From assembly GCF_000283155.1 (NCBI RefSeq), contig NW_004454156.1, forward strand, positions 35,350,570 to 35,414,569: a DNA stretch of 64,000 bases. Reading direction: 5' to 3'. A program made the translations under genes and the position numbers. The stretch comes from Ceratotherium simum simum. Lineage: Eukaryota; Chordata; Mammalia; Perissodactyla; Rhinocerotidae. Positions 1 to 26,210 of this stretch are shown piece after piece (positions within the stretch are counted from its first letter, which is position 1; every line of letters starts with the position of its first letter). The notes beneath the pieces were generated by a model. The model had not been told where the DNA came from. It made no database searches and saw nothing but the letters and a program-made list of their open reading frames with translations.

Positions 1-30
1 AGTATGAGCATCATAAAGGGCTAAGGACAG

Positions 31-240
31 CCATTCATTCATTCATTCATTCGATCTTTCATTCGTTCATTCGACGGGTAAGCTGGGAAGGCCTCTCTGA
101 GGAGGTGAGGGAGACCAAGCAAACGTCTGAGGAAGAGCGCCCAGGCAGAGGCAACGGCCGTGCCTCAGCGCTGAGGTGGGGACAAGCCTGTGTGTTTGAG
201 GGACCAGAAGGGGACCAGTGCGGCTGGATAGGAGGGAGGC
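31..240 (-). repeat. L2 LINE fragment with TTCA-repeat end
   Basis: A degenerate (CATT)n run at 31-76 is followed by GGGAAGGCCTCTCTGAGGAGG and a diverged match to the antisense L2 3' region. The central part of the L2 tail is missing. Confidence 0.6.
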
Positions 241-384
241 AGAGGGCGCCCGCTCGGGCCAGACCACCTAGGGCCTTGCTGTCTCAGCCCAGGTGGGTGG
301 GGAGCTTCACAGGGCGTGAGCAGAGGAACTGTGTGACCTGATTTGTGTCCCTCAAAGGCCCACCAGTCAGGAACAGTGAGAGAG

Positions 385-720
385 TGTTGGTTCCCCTCAG
401 GGCCTTTGCACAGGCTGTGCACCCCGCCTGGGACAGTCTCTCACGCCACCTCCACGTGTGAGATGGAGTCCTCCCTGAGGTGGCCCCTCCCGGGTCTCGC
501 ATGCCCTGGATTAGCTCGGCCCCTCCCTAGACCTCCCGGAGCCCCCGGCCCCCCATGGCCTCTGATCCGAGCTCCTCAAGGCTCTGTGTCCTCCCCATGC
601 TGGGCTGGGAGCCCCCGAGGGACAGTCTGTGTGGATCCTGCTGTGGCCCCAGGCCCGGCCCCAGCCTGGCACGCAGTAGGCGTTTGCTGCGTGTTTCGTG
701 AGAGGAGGGTGGATGGATGG
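385..720 (+). repeat. L2 LINE 3' fragment
   Basis: Contains GGGCCTTTGCACAGGCTGT, the hallmark of sense L2, and ends with GCACGCAGTAGGCGTTTGCT, the L2 tail. 720-1450 is GC-rich sequence in which I see no gene or recognisable repeat. Confidence 0.6.
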
Positions 721-1452
721 CCAGCAGTGGGGGGCTGGGGGAGGCTGTGCTCCGCCGAGCGCCTCCAGGAGGCTGGAGAGGTGGCCATCCTGGGCACCGG
801 GCTGGGGGCAGGTGTGTCCTGGGTCAGACACCCAACCCACCCCGGGGCTTTCCCCAAGCAGAAGGGACCCTGGGGCCCCGATCCACCCCTCCTCCTGGGG
901 GCGGCAGGGCAGAAAGAGGAAGTGCAACCCCACACCTGTGAGCTCTGGGGAGCGGCGGATGCTGGGTGTCTGGCACCGTGGGGCGGCCCCGCCTGCCTGG
1001 CATTGAGGTCCTGGAGCGTCAGGGCCTCTGACCTCCGGCCTGGACCTGGCACCTCAGTGCTGTCCTGTCTGCCTGCTATCCTGGGGGGCTGCTTGGCTGG
1101 CCTCCCCGAGATGGGACAATGCCATCTCCCCCATCAGATCCTGGCCTCCTTAACCCAAGGCCGTGTCTCCACCCTCAGACTGGAGGGCTCCCCAAGACAA
1201 CGACTGTGCCTCTACCGTCAGACGGGTAGTTTTCCAGGAGCCGAGGCCGAGGCTCCTCCCATGCCCCAGAGCCAGGACACAGCCGACCACAATGCAAGGT
1301 GGGGGCCTCAGCTACTGATACTGAGGTCTGTCTTTCAAATAAGATGAGATGATCCCAACCCCTTCCCAGCCCAGCCCCCTGGGGGTTTGTCACTGGAGTC
1401 CCCAGCAAGGGTGTCCTCCAGTTCATCAGCCTCTGCTGGCTCCTGCTGGGGT

Positions 1453-1600
1453 TCAATCTCAGCTTTGCCGCTTACTGGTTGTGTGACTTTGGATGTGCGA
1501 CTTAACCTCTCTGAGCCTCAGCCCCTCATTGTCAGTACCTGCTGCACTGGTTGCTTCGAGACAGAATTGGTCAACCCCTTTACACAGCAGTGGTCCCGGT
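1453..1600 (+). repeat. MIR SINE
   Basis: GGTTGTGTGACTTTGGATG then CTTAACCTCTCTGAGCCTCA is the MIR core. 1640-1800 may be a second, very diverged copy. Confidence 0.75.
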
Positions 1601-2109
1601 GTCCCGGGACCCGCATGTTAGCGTGACCCTCCCCACCCCCCATCTCCTGCAGGTGAGTCTGAGCCCCAGCGCTGCCCCAGTCAAGCAGCGTGACTTTGTG
1701 AAACTCCTCTGAGAACTTTCTTCTTGGGTAGAATGTGCCCACCTTCCTGCCAGGCCCCAGGGGTTTCCTGTGAAGATCAGATGAAACAGACACGGGTAAG
1801 CTTGTCGCTCTGAGCACCAAGCCTTACTGCTTCCACCTCGAACTCTCATCTTTCTAGCCTGCCCAGCCCCCAAACTCCCTCTGGGCCAAGCCACCGTCAC
1901 CTCTTGTTGGTCCCCCTGCTTCTGCCCTCACCCCGACTCACCAGGGAGTGTGAGTCTGTTAAAAACCTAAGTCACACCAGCTGCTTCCTCCTTGAGCCCC
2001 TCCTGGGGCCACCCGTTGCTGAGAATGAAATCCACAGTCCCCGCCATGGCCTGAGTACCCTGTGCCTGCTTCTCTTCCCAACCGCCCCTTCCTCTATTTC
2101 CGAAGCACC

Positions 2110-2265
2110 GTGGCCTTCAGGCTCAGCCTCACACGTGCCCCAGGCCCTTTGCACAGGCTGTTCCCAATCCCTTTCTTCATCCTTCAACAGGTTTAAGCAT
2201 CACCTGCTCTGAAGCCTTCCCATCCTCTGACGGTCCCTCCTCTGGGCTTCCTTTTTATCTGTAAA
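2110..2265 (+). repeat. L2 LINE 3' fragment
   Basis: CCAGGCCCTTTGCACAGGCT and the GAAGCCTTCCC stretch match sense L2. Confidence 0.7.
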
Positions 2266-2269
2266 GCAG

Positions 2270-3790
2270 TTACTTTAAATTTGCTTTTATTTTTATCAGA
2301 GTACTGTTTGCAAGTAAATTTTAAAAAGCAGTAGTGCTCAAAAGACCAATAACAGCAAAAAGTAGCAGTCTTCCGGTGGCCCTGACCCACCTCTTATCCC
2401 AGAGTCAATTCCACCCTCTTAGCTATTTCTCCTTGTATCTATCTGCATCTTGCTAAATATCAGGTTTATTTTTCCATCTCCTGATTCCCTACTTCACCCA
2501 TCATCCACCGACTTCCTATTATGTAGGTGAGGATTTTAGATTTCTTACACACTCTCTTCCCTTCTCCCCATCCTCTCAACACAACATAATTTTCTGTTAA
2601 ATGCATAGTCAGAGTTTCCATTATTAATGTAATATAACTATTATGTCCTGCTCAGCCAGGATGTAATAATTGCCTCATTTTTTCATTTGCTTAGTTTTTT
2701 TTTAATATCTTAGATTTCTTGGACTAACTATTTCCATACACTCCTACAGCTTCATAAAAACCTCACAGTGGAATTTCCAGGGTCTACCACAGTGATAATT
2801 GTCTCTTGGAGACTCCTAAGCTCCTCGTTATCTGTCCCAGTGTCTTCCGTGCCTGTGCACAGCTGGGATTCTCTCTCCATCATCGTATAAGGGACTCCCC
2901 TCAGCTTTTTCCCATGTTAGATCCTGTTTCTTGAATCCTGTGTCTTCCTCTTTAATGGTTTACTCTCTTATTTTGTTGGCGTACATCCTCCAGTAACTTC
3001 CTGAGAAAGTATGCGTGTTTGAGAATAGTTAAGTCTCCTCTCACACTTGTTGATAGCCTGGCTGGGTATAGAATTCCAGGTTGAGAATCACTTTGACTCA
3101 GAGGGTGGAAGGCATCTGTCTATGTCTCTAGCTTCCAGTAATATTCTTATTCTCAATCCATTGTGTGTAACTTTAGGTAGCTTTTTTCTTTACTCTGGGA
3201 GCTTCTAGGATCTTTGCTTTATCCCTAAATTTCTGAAATTTCATAACACTTGGGTCATGTGCCCCCAGCACCAAGTGTTTGGAGCGCTCAGTGAACTGTT
3301 TGACTCTGAAAGTTTGTTTTCTTCAGTTCTGGGAAGAATTTTTCTATTATTTTCTTCTGGAACTCCTATTATTTGACTATTGGCCCTCCTGCATTAATCC
3401 TTTAGTTTTCTTGTTGTTTACTTTTACCCTCTTATTCTACCTTCTGGGAGCTGTTTTTGTGTTTGTTTGTTTGTTTACTGTATTTTATCTTCCAATGCTT
3501 CTAATTTTTTTTAATTTTTAATCAACATATTTTTCATTCCTAAGAGTTCTTCTGTTTTCTGATTATTCCTTTGTTATGGTATTCTGTGTCTATTTGTGGA
3601 TGTAATATGTTTCCTTATTTCTCCAAGGATAGCAAGGATGATTTTTTTTTAAATTTTCTCCTGATCACTGCATTGTCTCTATTTCTTGCTAGTTCCTTTT
3701 TTTTCTATTTGTTTGACTGGGTCTCTTTCATATTAGAGCTTTCCTCAATTGTCTAGTCCTCTTTTATTATCCATTCATTTTTCAGAATGA
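2270..3790. repeat. AT-rich LINE-derived debris
   Basis: AT-rich sequence with GGCTGGGTATAGAATTCCAG and long T-rich runs, typical of old L1-type fragments read antisense, plus a (GTTT)n run near 3460-3480. No intact reading frame. Subfamily not assigned. Confidence 0.5.
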
Positions 3791-4044
3791 AACATTAAAA
3801 ATCGGACTGGAAGCTCCATGTAGGAAGGCAGAGCTGCAAAATAGTGAACATCTCTGTAGGGACAGCCGGGTTTTTTGTCAAGGACACCCAGATGTCAGCA
3901 TCTGTAAGACTTTTCTCTGGGGTGGTCAGATCCTGTCCAGTTTCCTGGGATGAGTGTATGCCTGGGTGCTAGCATTACTGAACTGGGCCAGGGAAGGGGG
4001 CTTGGGTCACCCTGTTCAGTATTCAGACTTTCACTGAATCCCCG

Positions 4045-4440
4045 TGTATCAGTCAGCTATTGCCGTGTAACAAACAATCACAAAAATCTCTGCAGCACAT
4101 GACAAGAAGCGTTTATTTCACTGCACTCTGACCTGACTCTTCAGGTCAGCTGGGACGGGTGGTCTAGGCTGGGCTGCAGGTCTGCAGGTCAGCTGAACAC
4201 CTCTGCCCCGTGTTTCTTTTATACTCTTGGAGCCAGCAGACTTACCAGGGCATGTTCTTTTGTCAGCACAAGAGAGCACGCCAAGGTGCGAAAGTCCTCC
4301 TTATGCATGTGCTAACGTCCCGTCGGCCGAAACGTAGCACACAGCCAAGGCCAGCATCAGTGGAGGGGAGCAGCTCCTCCCCGGGAGGTGGGGGTGGAGG
4401 GAGTGAGTATTTTCTACACATAATCAAATCTACCACATCC
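4045..4440. repeat. Unassigned old interspersed repeat
   Basis: Begins TATCAGTCAGCTATTGCCGT then GTAACAAACAATCAC, a pattern seen also at 53905 and 63020. It is a common mammalian repeat start, but I cannot name the family. 4440-5430 holds no gene or repeat I recognise. Confidence 0.5.
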
Positions 4441-5639
4441 CCAGTCATCAGTCTGGGGCCTCACCCCCACTGGCGCTGTAGCTGGCGTCCCTGGGTCCAG
4501 AACTCTCTGCTTGATTTCCCTGCCCGGGTCAGGGAGGGGTGGCTGCCCGGCTGCACAGTGCAGGGGGGACCCAGGGGTCTAACTGCTCCTTAAACAGACT
4601 TCCACACGCACCCCTCTGTTTTCAGCCTCCTGCCTCGCCCTCTGGGGTGTCGGGGTCCCCTACTTTGGAGCCCCCCAGGGTTCCACGAGGCCAGGTGGTT
4701 TGCATCTCTTCCGTCTCCAAGCCCCCCGGCCTGCCCTGCTGTGGAACAGCCGGCGCTTAGGTTTGCCTTTCCTGGGCCCTGTTAAATCATTGACCACCCT
4801 CCGTCTGCTGCCTGTCGTGGTGTGCTGTGGTTTGGGGCCACAGGTGTCTCCTGGTTTATCTGAAGATGAGACTTTGTGTTTCTGTTTCGTGTTCTGCCTG
4901 TTGTCGTGGCTGCTCTGCGGCGAGGGGGAGGGCGGAATCATCTCTGCCTGAGACCAGACTCTTCCTCTCTATTGAACACGCTTCTGTGGTATGTGGAACA
5001 AATCTCGTGGCAGGTGTCGACGTACATGTCTGCCTCTCCCCCTGGCCTCTGAGCCCCTGGGGAGCAGACAGCTGGCCTCACCCTTCTCTGCACCTCCAGC
5101 TCCCGGCACAGCTTGGCACAGAGCCTGCAGCTAAAACATGGGAACTGAATTGAACTGAACTCAGGTTACGTGGATGACTGCTCATCATTTCACCTTTCTT
5201 GAGGCCTTGGAAGTCTTCTAGAACCATCCTAGATCTCCATCTCCCTCCCCAGAGCCTACCCTGGCCTGCCTCCCATACCCCAGGAGGCCTGGATAGTCAG
5301 ATGTCCCCAGGGGTGATATTTCTTGGGCGGTGGGGAGTAGAGAGGGTGAGGAGGAGGAGAAGAGATCAAAAGAAGAGAGCGAGGGGACTTCCGCCCCCAG
5401 AAAAGTCACTGTTTCAGCATATCATTTTATCCTTTCTCATGATTCTGTGAGTTGGCTGGGCCCAGTCGGGTGGCTCTTCTGCTCCACATGGTGTTGGCGG
5501 GGGCTGCAATCATCCGGGGACTCAGCTGGGCTGGCACATCCAAGACGGCGCACGCGCGGGACTGGGGCCTTGGCAAGGATGGCCGGAAGGCTGCGCTCAG
5601 CGGGGTCACTGGAAAGATCAGGTCTCTGTCGCCATTAAA

Positions 5640-5900
5640 ATCCATCTTTCATCTGCTTATTCATTTATATAAGCAACAAATGTTTGTCCAACATGTACTA
5701 GGTCCCAGGTGCTGGCCAGGGTCGTGGGGGGCCCTCCGAGCAGAGGGGCCGTTTCCCTGGGCTCTCTGCTTGCTCCGCAGCCTCCCGCCAGGTGGTGAGC
5801 TCCTGAGAGCAGGCCCACGTTGACTCACCCACAAACCCTGTGTTGGGGGCACAGTCTCAATAACTGTTTGCTGAACGACTAGATGATTGAACGAATTGAT
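5640..5900. repeat. L2-like fragments, both orientations
   Basis: 5645-5720 resembles the antisense L2 tail (CATTTATATAAGCAACAAAT, GTACTAGGTCCCAGGTGCTGG). 5800-5895 resembles the sense tail (CAATAACTGTTTGCTGAACG). A further diverged L2 piece is likely at 5995-6110. Confidence 0.5.
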
Positions 5901-6537
5901 AGTTGTATACGCAGTTTTGAAGGCAACAGGAGAACGTCCGGCATCTGAGTGACACAATTGTTTGTAAATAAGGGAGATCCTCCAGGCTTCCTGGTGGAGG
6001 TGGAGGACAGGCAGAGAGAGTGGAGGCAGGGAGGCCAGTGAGGAGGCCGTAGGTACTGTCCAGGGGAGAGAAGGAAGGGCTGGAGCAGCGAGTGGCAGTG
6101 GGTTAGATAAGGGGGTGGTTTAGCAGATATTGGACGGCCGAATTTTCCAGGCTTGAGGGATCAGGAGCAGCCGGGGGGCCCCCAAGCCTCTGCTTTGGAA
6201 GAAGGAGCAAGGAGCAGCCAGGCTCTGAGACCGAGACCGAATGAAGTAGTCTTGTCTGGCAGGTGCTTTCCTTGCCCAAGTCTGATGCATTGGAGCCCCG
6301 CCACCCGGCCCAGGCCTGGCACTGCGTGGGTGCTTGTGAGCGGTTGCTCTCAACTGAGCCAGCATCACCTGCTCTCAGCTCCTGCCCACAACCAACAGTT
6401 CTTCCTGTTTCAAAACAGGCTCCTCACCGACTTCCCTCAAGGTTTCTCTTTCCTATCTGAAGGGCCTCTGGCCCTCTGCCACCTTGCAGAGCAGAAACAA
6501 GTGACTCACCCCATGTCCAGTGCCTGCTGGGCACGCT

Positions 6538-7290
6538 GATACAGTAGAAAGAGCACAGGCCTAGGAGTCCTAAGACCTAAGTTACAAGTGCTGTCAGCTA
6601 ACGGTAACAGAAGGCCCGACCAACAGCAGCGTAAACAAATAGGTGGTTTCATTTTCATTTTGTTTCCATAACAAGGCAGCCACTGGCACTGGCTCAGCTG
6701 CAGAACAAAGTTGGCAAGGACCCAGGCCCTTCTATCTTTCTGCTCCTCCATTCTTAGCGTGTTAGCTCGTATCTTCACGCTTGTGGCTTCAAGTTCATAA
6801 GATGGCTGCTGCAGCTCCAGACATCTCATCAGTATTCATCAGGGAAGGGGACAGGACAAAGGGCAGTGTTGCTTGGGTCTATCACTTTTTTATGGAAGAA
6901 AACAAAAACTTTCACAGAAGCCACCTCTCCAGCTGACTTATACCTATGTCTTGTGGGCCAGAACTGTGCGACCTTGGGACCCCCAGCTGCAAAGCAGGCT
7001 GGGAAAACAAGTATTTTTGTCTGAGGCTAGGTACATTGCTGCTCTGCACAAAGCTAGGATCCTGTTAGCAAGGAGGATGGGAGTAGTGGTAGAGGGCGGG
7101 AGAGGAGAGTGTCTGCCTTAGTGAGTTGAGCTCCAGGTCCTGTGCCCTCCTGTGCCTCTATTTCCTACTCTGCACCACAGAGCTGCTACTACCTACGTTG
7201 GAAGGCTGCTAGGAGGATTAGATGAGATAATATGTGCTAGGTGGGAGCACACAATGGTGAGAGAACTTATTCGCTGATGTGATTATTGGT
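6538..7290 (+). repeat. MIR SINE split by a later insertion
   Basis: 6538-6595 has the MIR head (AGAAAGAGCACAGGCCTAGG) and 7125-7290 has the MIR middle and 3' part (GGATTAGATGAGATAATATG). The 530 bases between them are another old repeat starting near GTAACAGAAGGCCCGACCAA. Confidence 0.55.
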
Positions 7291-7344
7291 ATAAAGCAAG
7301 GACTGTGTCCCCTGGGGCACGCTCAGGGGAAGAAGCCCGCCCTT

Positions 7345-7560
7345 GGCATGCAGGGAAGTTGGAGGAGCAGAGGAAATTATTCGAGGAAAGGAAACCAGAC
7401 CAGAGAGTGCAAAGGTCTCGGAATGTGGCTTTGAGGAAATGAGAGAGAGCTGAGCCCGACAGTGGAGGTGTGAGTACCGAGGAGGGGGGTGTGTGGCCTG
7501 GCCTCCAGGGCCATGGCAGGGACCCCGAATTTTATCCCGAGGCCCCAGTAAGAGCAGGAG
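7345..7560 (-). repeat. L2 LINE fragment (diverged)
   Basis: GAGTGCAAAGGTCTCGGAATG in the context of a purine-rich stretch follows the antisense L2 order. Confidence 0.4.
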
Positions 7561-7959
7561 GAGGCTCCCCTCAGACTCTCACCAACCAGAGGGGGCGCCT
7601 CAGGGGGTGCCTAAACATTGACTATATTAGGATGTGGGGTCTGACCCACCCATGTCTGCATTCGTGTCAGGTGGGTGTGGGTTTTAATGGGGTTTGTTGT
7701 TTTGTTTCAGAGGAGAAGTAACTTTAAAAACACGACAACCTTGTCTGAGCTGCAGCTGAGACAGGCCGTGGGGTTTCCCCCTGCGCCCAGTCCCTTTCAA
7801 GACGGTGGGGTCCTGCCTCGGAGCCTCAGGACATCAGGGGGGGCGGTGGGGGGGCCAGGAGCTCTGGGGGAGCCGAAAATGGGAACCCAAGGCATTTCAT
7901 TGGCTGGGAACTGGGGGACCTCTGTTTCATCAGGGACGGGGTCTTCTGTCTCTTTGTTT

Positions 7960-8115
7960 ATTCCTTTATTTTAGCGTCTAGAGCGCCAGGCCGCTAGGGC
8001 AGGAACTTGTGTGCATCCTTGGATCCCCGCAACTGGACGTCACCACCACCCCCACCCCCGCACCTGAAACAGCACCTGGCCCAGAGCAGGTGCCTAATGA
8101 ACACGTGTGGAATAA
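7960..8115 (+). repeat. L2 LINE 3' tail
   Basis: GCACCTGGCCCAGAGCAGGT then GCCTAATGAACACGTGTGGA matches the L2 terminal region. Confidence 0.5.
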
Positions 8116-8424
8116 TGGATGAGGTTTAGATAGAGACGTGTGATTGTCCGCAGGAGCGGAGAGTCTGGCGTTTGTAAATTAGCAGGCACTATGGTGGGAC
8201 CCGCCATACCAGGCACCGCGTGCTTAATGGATGACCCTCCTAAGTCCTTAAGACAGCCCCATCTCTCTCCTAGAGACTTGCCTTTGCTTAGTGCCTGCTG
8301 GGACCGCCATTGCTTCCTTACGCTGTTGGGACACTTTCCCGTGACCTGCAATAGTAGAGGCTGGGGGTCTCTGGCTGTGACACCCATATTCCCAAATCCC
8401 AGCAAGGCTCTCAGTCTCCGTTTG

Positions 8425-8830
8425 GGAACCTGGTGTGTGTGGCTTTGCCTCCACTCCTTGCTCTAGGTGGCATGTGGTCCAGGCCTGGCCAATCAGAGCA
8501 CAGCATCTCCCTGACAAATATCATTGGTTGAAAGAGGGCCCCAGACCTAAGCTGGTCCAATCAGAGTAAACCTTAATTAGAACTTCGTCTGGGGCAAACA
8601 CTGGCTCTTTTTTGCTGATCTTGAACTGGAAGGATGAAGCCCTTGAGAGTCACCTGCCTGAGAAGGAACCAGAGAGCAGAAGGCAGAGCAAAGAGGTACA
8701 GGAAAGTGAGCCCTGATGACATCATTTGAGTCCCCTTGATCAAGCTGCACCTGAAGTCATGATATTTCCAAACTTGAATCAATAAATTTATTTTCTGCTT
8801 AAGCAGGTTGAATTGGGTTTTCTATTTGCA
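8425..8830. repeat. Unassigned old repeat (CCAATCAGAG family)
   Basis: GGCATGTGGTCCAGGCCTGG then CCAATCAGAGCACAG. Related copies occur at 50230-50690, 38690-39070 and 63880-64000. The family name is not certain. 8830-9250 has nothing I recognise. Confidence 0.5.
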
Positions 8831-9254
8831 ATAGCAAAAGTCTCGACTGGGGTCTGAAAGTTTTAAGACTCTCACAGGTAAATGCAGCTCAGGATCCTGT
8901 GAGTGGAGCAGAAAGACCTGAGACATGGCAGGAGTCAGCTGGACCCAGGCTTTTGACTGGCTGGGCAGATGCCCGCAGAGACTTACACAATATGATTTGT
9001 TCTACATTGTCCCAAAAAGGAAAACTAAGACCAGAGGAGTAAACATCTGACGCTTATTTTAGTTCAGTAGAACATTCAGACAAGCAGGACCATCAGTATT
9101 GAAGTAGGCTGCCTCGAGAGGGAGGGAGAGGCCCGTCCCTGAAGGTATACAAGTGGTGGCCAGCAACCATCTGGCCCGAAGTTTCCAGAGGGGATTCAGG
9201 CATTGGGTGGGAGTAGAGTAACGGGTGGACGCTGCCACATGCAGCAGCCGGCAC

Positions 9255-10100
9255 TGGCCACGGTAGCACAGGGGTTTATTGGGTCCGGGGGTCCCCTCTG
9301 GCCCCTGAGAAGGCAGGAGTATGAGGGGATGGGGACGCAGCACCTACAAATTCACAGCCTTCGGGCCCCAGGGGGCCTCCGGCACGGAGAAGACGCTCAA
9401 CCAAGCTCTGCAGCCATCTGCTAAGAAACGCCACAAGGAGGGGACAGTGTGGCCAGCTGGGGTGCCATCGGGCTTTGGGCGGGGCTCCTGGAGGTCACAA
9501 CCATCTGGGTGGGAGGGCTGGGTGCAACCTGGAAGGGAGGCAGGCAGGGGCTGAGAATTTGGGGACGAGCAGACTCTACAGCCCGCTCACGGCCCCTTCC
9601 CGTCTCCCGGCTCCTGCTCCAGGGGGGCCCTCCCTCCAGGACGGCCCCCCTCCTCGGCCGCCACGCCGAGTCCTCCCCGTCCTCCTTCCGCCCCAAGAGT
9701 CTCAGAGCTCGGTCTGTCCTGCTCCCCCCGACGTGGGTGTCAGGTATCCCTGGCCAGACTGGGGTCTCCTGGGGGGGGCCGAGGGCTCATTCCATCCCCT
9801 GTCCCCCCGCCCTCCTGCAGGGACAGCAGAGCAGGAGCTTGGTGACATCCGCTCCTCGGCTCAGGTTCCCCGGCATATTCTGATACCTTGGACCTTCCTC
9901 TGGGAATTGGGCTCACCGAGCGGGACTGGCTCAGGCAAATGGGGAAACTGAGGCCACTTTGCCACTCCCCCTTCTGTCCTGGCCTAAGTGCACTCCCAGT
10001 GAAACTGAGGGCCATGAGCGGCGGCTGGATGCCCCCTCCCGGCCAGAGCCTGTTGTGTGTGTGTGGGGGGGGTCATGAAGCACAGGGGAGGCTCTTACCC
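9255..10100 (-). other. RAC2: RAC2 3' untranslated region (approximate end)
   Basis: The stretch runs from the TAG stop to just past an AATAAA at 9275-9280, about 845 nt, a reasonable size for a RAC2 3' UTR as I recall it. No repeat family is recognisable in it, unlike the flanks. Near its start it has a C-run followed by CA repeats when read on the minus strand (10056-10073). The end is inferred from the signal. Confidence 0.65.
9275..9280 (-). terminator. RAC2: Probable RAC2 polyadenylation signal AATAAA
   Basis: A perfect AATAAA on the minus strand about 820 nt after the stop codon, followed within 20-35 nt by T- and G-containing sequence. It is the first canonical signal I see downstream of the stop. 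Confidence 0.6.
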
Positions 10101-24327
<14,227 letters not shown>

Positions 24328-24490
24328 CGTGTCCGGGGCCTGGCGGGCAGCGGTGGTGACAGCTCAGGGCACAGAGCGTTTCTGCCGATACCAGGGGTGT
24401 GGAGAGCCTGGCGGGGCGCCCAGCCGTGGAGCAGCGGCAGCAGCAGGACAGGAGGCAGGAGGAAGCGGAAGGGGAACTTACCCAAGCTGC
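24328..24490 (-). promoter_or_regulatory. RAC2: RAC2 5' leader and proximal promoter
   Basis: The GC-rich sequence immediately upstream of the ATG has no obvious TATA box. Three GGAA cores on the plus strand (24461, 24467, 24473) lie in AGGAAGCGGAAGGGGAA and resemble ETS/PU.1 sites. A strong donor-like G|GTAAGTT on the minus strand begins at 24481. The transcription start cannot be fixed from sequence alone. Confidence 0.5.
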
Positions 24491-24694
24491 TGCCCCCATG
24501 GCCGTTTGCAGGAGGCGGAGCATGCGGTCTGGCAGAACAGCCGGGGGGGCCTCAGGTGCTGGGCTGGCCTCTGGCCACCCCCTCGGGCGCCCCTGCTCTG
24601 GGGCGCCAGCAGGAGACCTGGGGACCCTCTTGGCTGGGGACTCGCTTGCACGGGCAGGGCCAGAGTTGTTCTCCAAGAACTCGAAGTTTCTAAG

Positions 24695-24985
24695 AATTCA
24701 GTTCATCTCAGTTCTAAACAATACGCATTTAATGAGCACCTACTGTGTGCCGGGCACAGTATCGGGTGCTGGTGAGTCCGGCATGCAAGAGATATGGCTG
24801 GTCCCTGGGGAGATACGCCCTCATCACGGGTGTCCATAGCACAAGGCAGGAAGTGATGGGGCCACGGGGGATCTACAGGGAGGGGACCTCAGAGTTACAC
24901 AGAGGGAGAGCCGGGTCTGTGAGGTGGCATTCAAGCCAGCACTTGAAAGGCCATATTGGAGAGAGAGCCCTCCAGGTGAGGGGAC
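24695..24985 (-). repeat. L2 LINE 3' fragment just upstream of RAC2
   Basis: GCATTTAATGAGCACCTACT then GTGTGCCGGGCACAGTATCG, then GAGGTGGCATTCAAGCCAGC. It bounds the RAC2 promoter region to within about 200 bases. 25000-25960 has no element I recognise. Confidence 0.65.
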
Positions 24986-25989
24986 TGCATGAGGAAGACA
25001 CAGAGGCTCCCCCAGCAGGGGCCGGTGCCAGAACCCCTGAGTGTGAAGGATGGGGGATGTGTGGAGGTGATGAGGCATGAAGGGAGGTGGGGACCAGCTG
25101 ATGGAGAAGGGGAAATAGAAGGGAAGTGACAGACAGTGCCCCGTGCCAGCCAGGCCCTGGGCTGGAGGCAGCTCTGTGCGAACAGGCACCCTGGAACTAG
25201 GCACCGTGGCCCGTTTTAATGACGAAGAAACAGAGGGTCTGAGAAGTCAGCTGACCTGAAAACAAACCCAGGGCCAAGTGACTCCAAACTCTTCTGGCAC
25301 CCCAGCTGCTGTCTGGGGAGCAAAGCCTGAGTTTTGCAGCTCGTGGGGAGGGTGAGTGCTCCCCCTTCTCCATGGGGAGACCCAGGGTCTGAGCAGCACT
25401 GGACCCTGGGGGGCTCCAAGTTCACATAACTCGTACTCTTCATTGGCACCACTCCCCACGTCCACCACCTTTCCAGCTCCAGGGGCCAGGGGGTGGGAAG
25501 GGGATGAGCAGAGCCACTGGTCACCCACCCTGAACTCACTCAGGACAAACTGGAAACCCACAGGAGCGTGTGGAGCGCAGGGGCCTGCTGGGCGGCCAGC
25601 ACCCCTGCAGCTCCCCAGCCCGGAGGGCACAGCTCGAGACTCCCACCCGGCACCTGGAGGCTGAACCTTCCCAGAGCTGTCCACACAAGCTACAGGGTCG
25701 GCAAAAATGGCTTTTGCAGAAAGTGGGATGCAACCTCCCCAAGGGTCTGCTCCGACACTGGGCCAGGCAGTGATTAAACCAGCCAACAAACTGTTGTCTT
25801 CCCTGTGTGCTTTCGTAGGCTGAGCTGGCCGGTGGAAAGCACTTCTGGGCGCCCAGCCCGGGTCAGGAAGGCCGAGCGTCCTCCATGACCCACCGGGGCT
25901 CCCTCCCTCACAGGCCACCAAAGGACTTTACTCTGGGCCCTCAGCCGTATTCACATTCTTTTCCCCACCACTCCTAGCCCGTAGGACAG

Positions 25990-26210
25990 CCTCTGTGTTA
26001 ATCTGAAAAAACAATGTACTAAATGCAACGTGGTGTCCTGGATTGGATCCTGGAACAGAAAAAGAACATTAGCAGAAAAAGTAGTAAAATCCAAAACAAA
26101 TCTGAAATTAAGTTAATTTCTTAACTCTTTTACTATCTGTGCAATTTTTCTGTAAGTCTAAAATTATTCAAAAACAAAACACTTGTTTTTTAAAAAAGGA
26201 AAGAGAAAAT
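25990..26210 (+). repeat. LINE 3' end with A-rich tail
   Basis: GATCCTGGAACAGAAAAAGA and TTTTTCTGTAAGTCTAAAAT followed by an A-rich tail is the pattern of an old L1 3' end in sense orientation. Confidence 0.6.

Noticed and set aside
343..1347. 334-codon plus-strand open frame, the longest in the window
   Set aside because: GC-rich, low-complexity composition (Pro, Gly, Ala, Trp), partly over L2 sequence, no domain, signal peptide or family resemblance.
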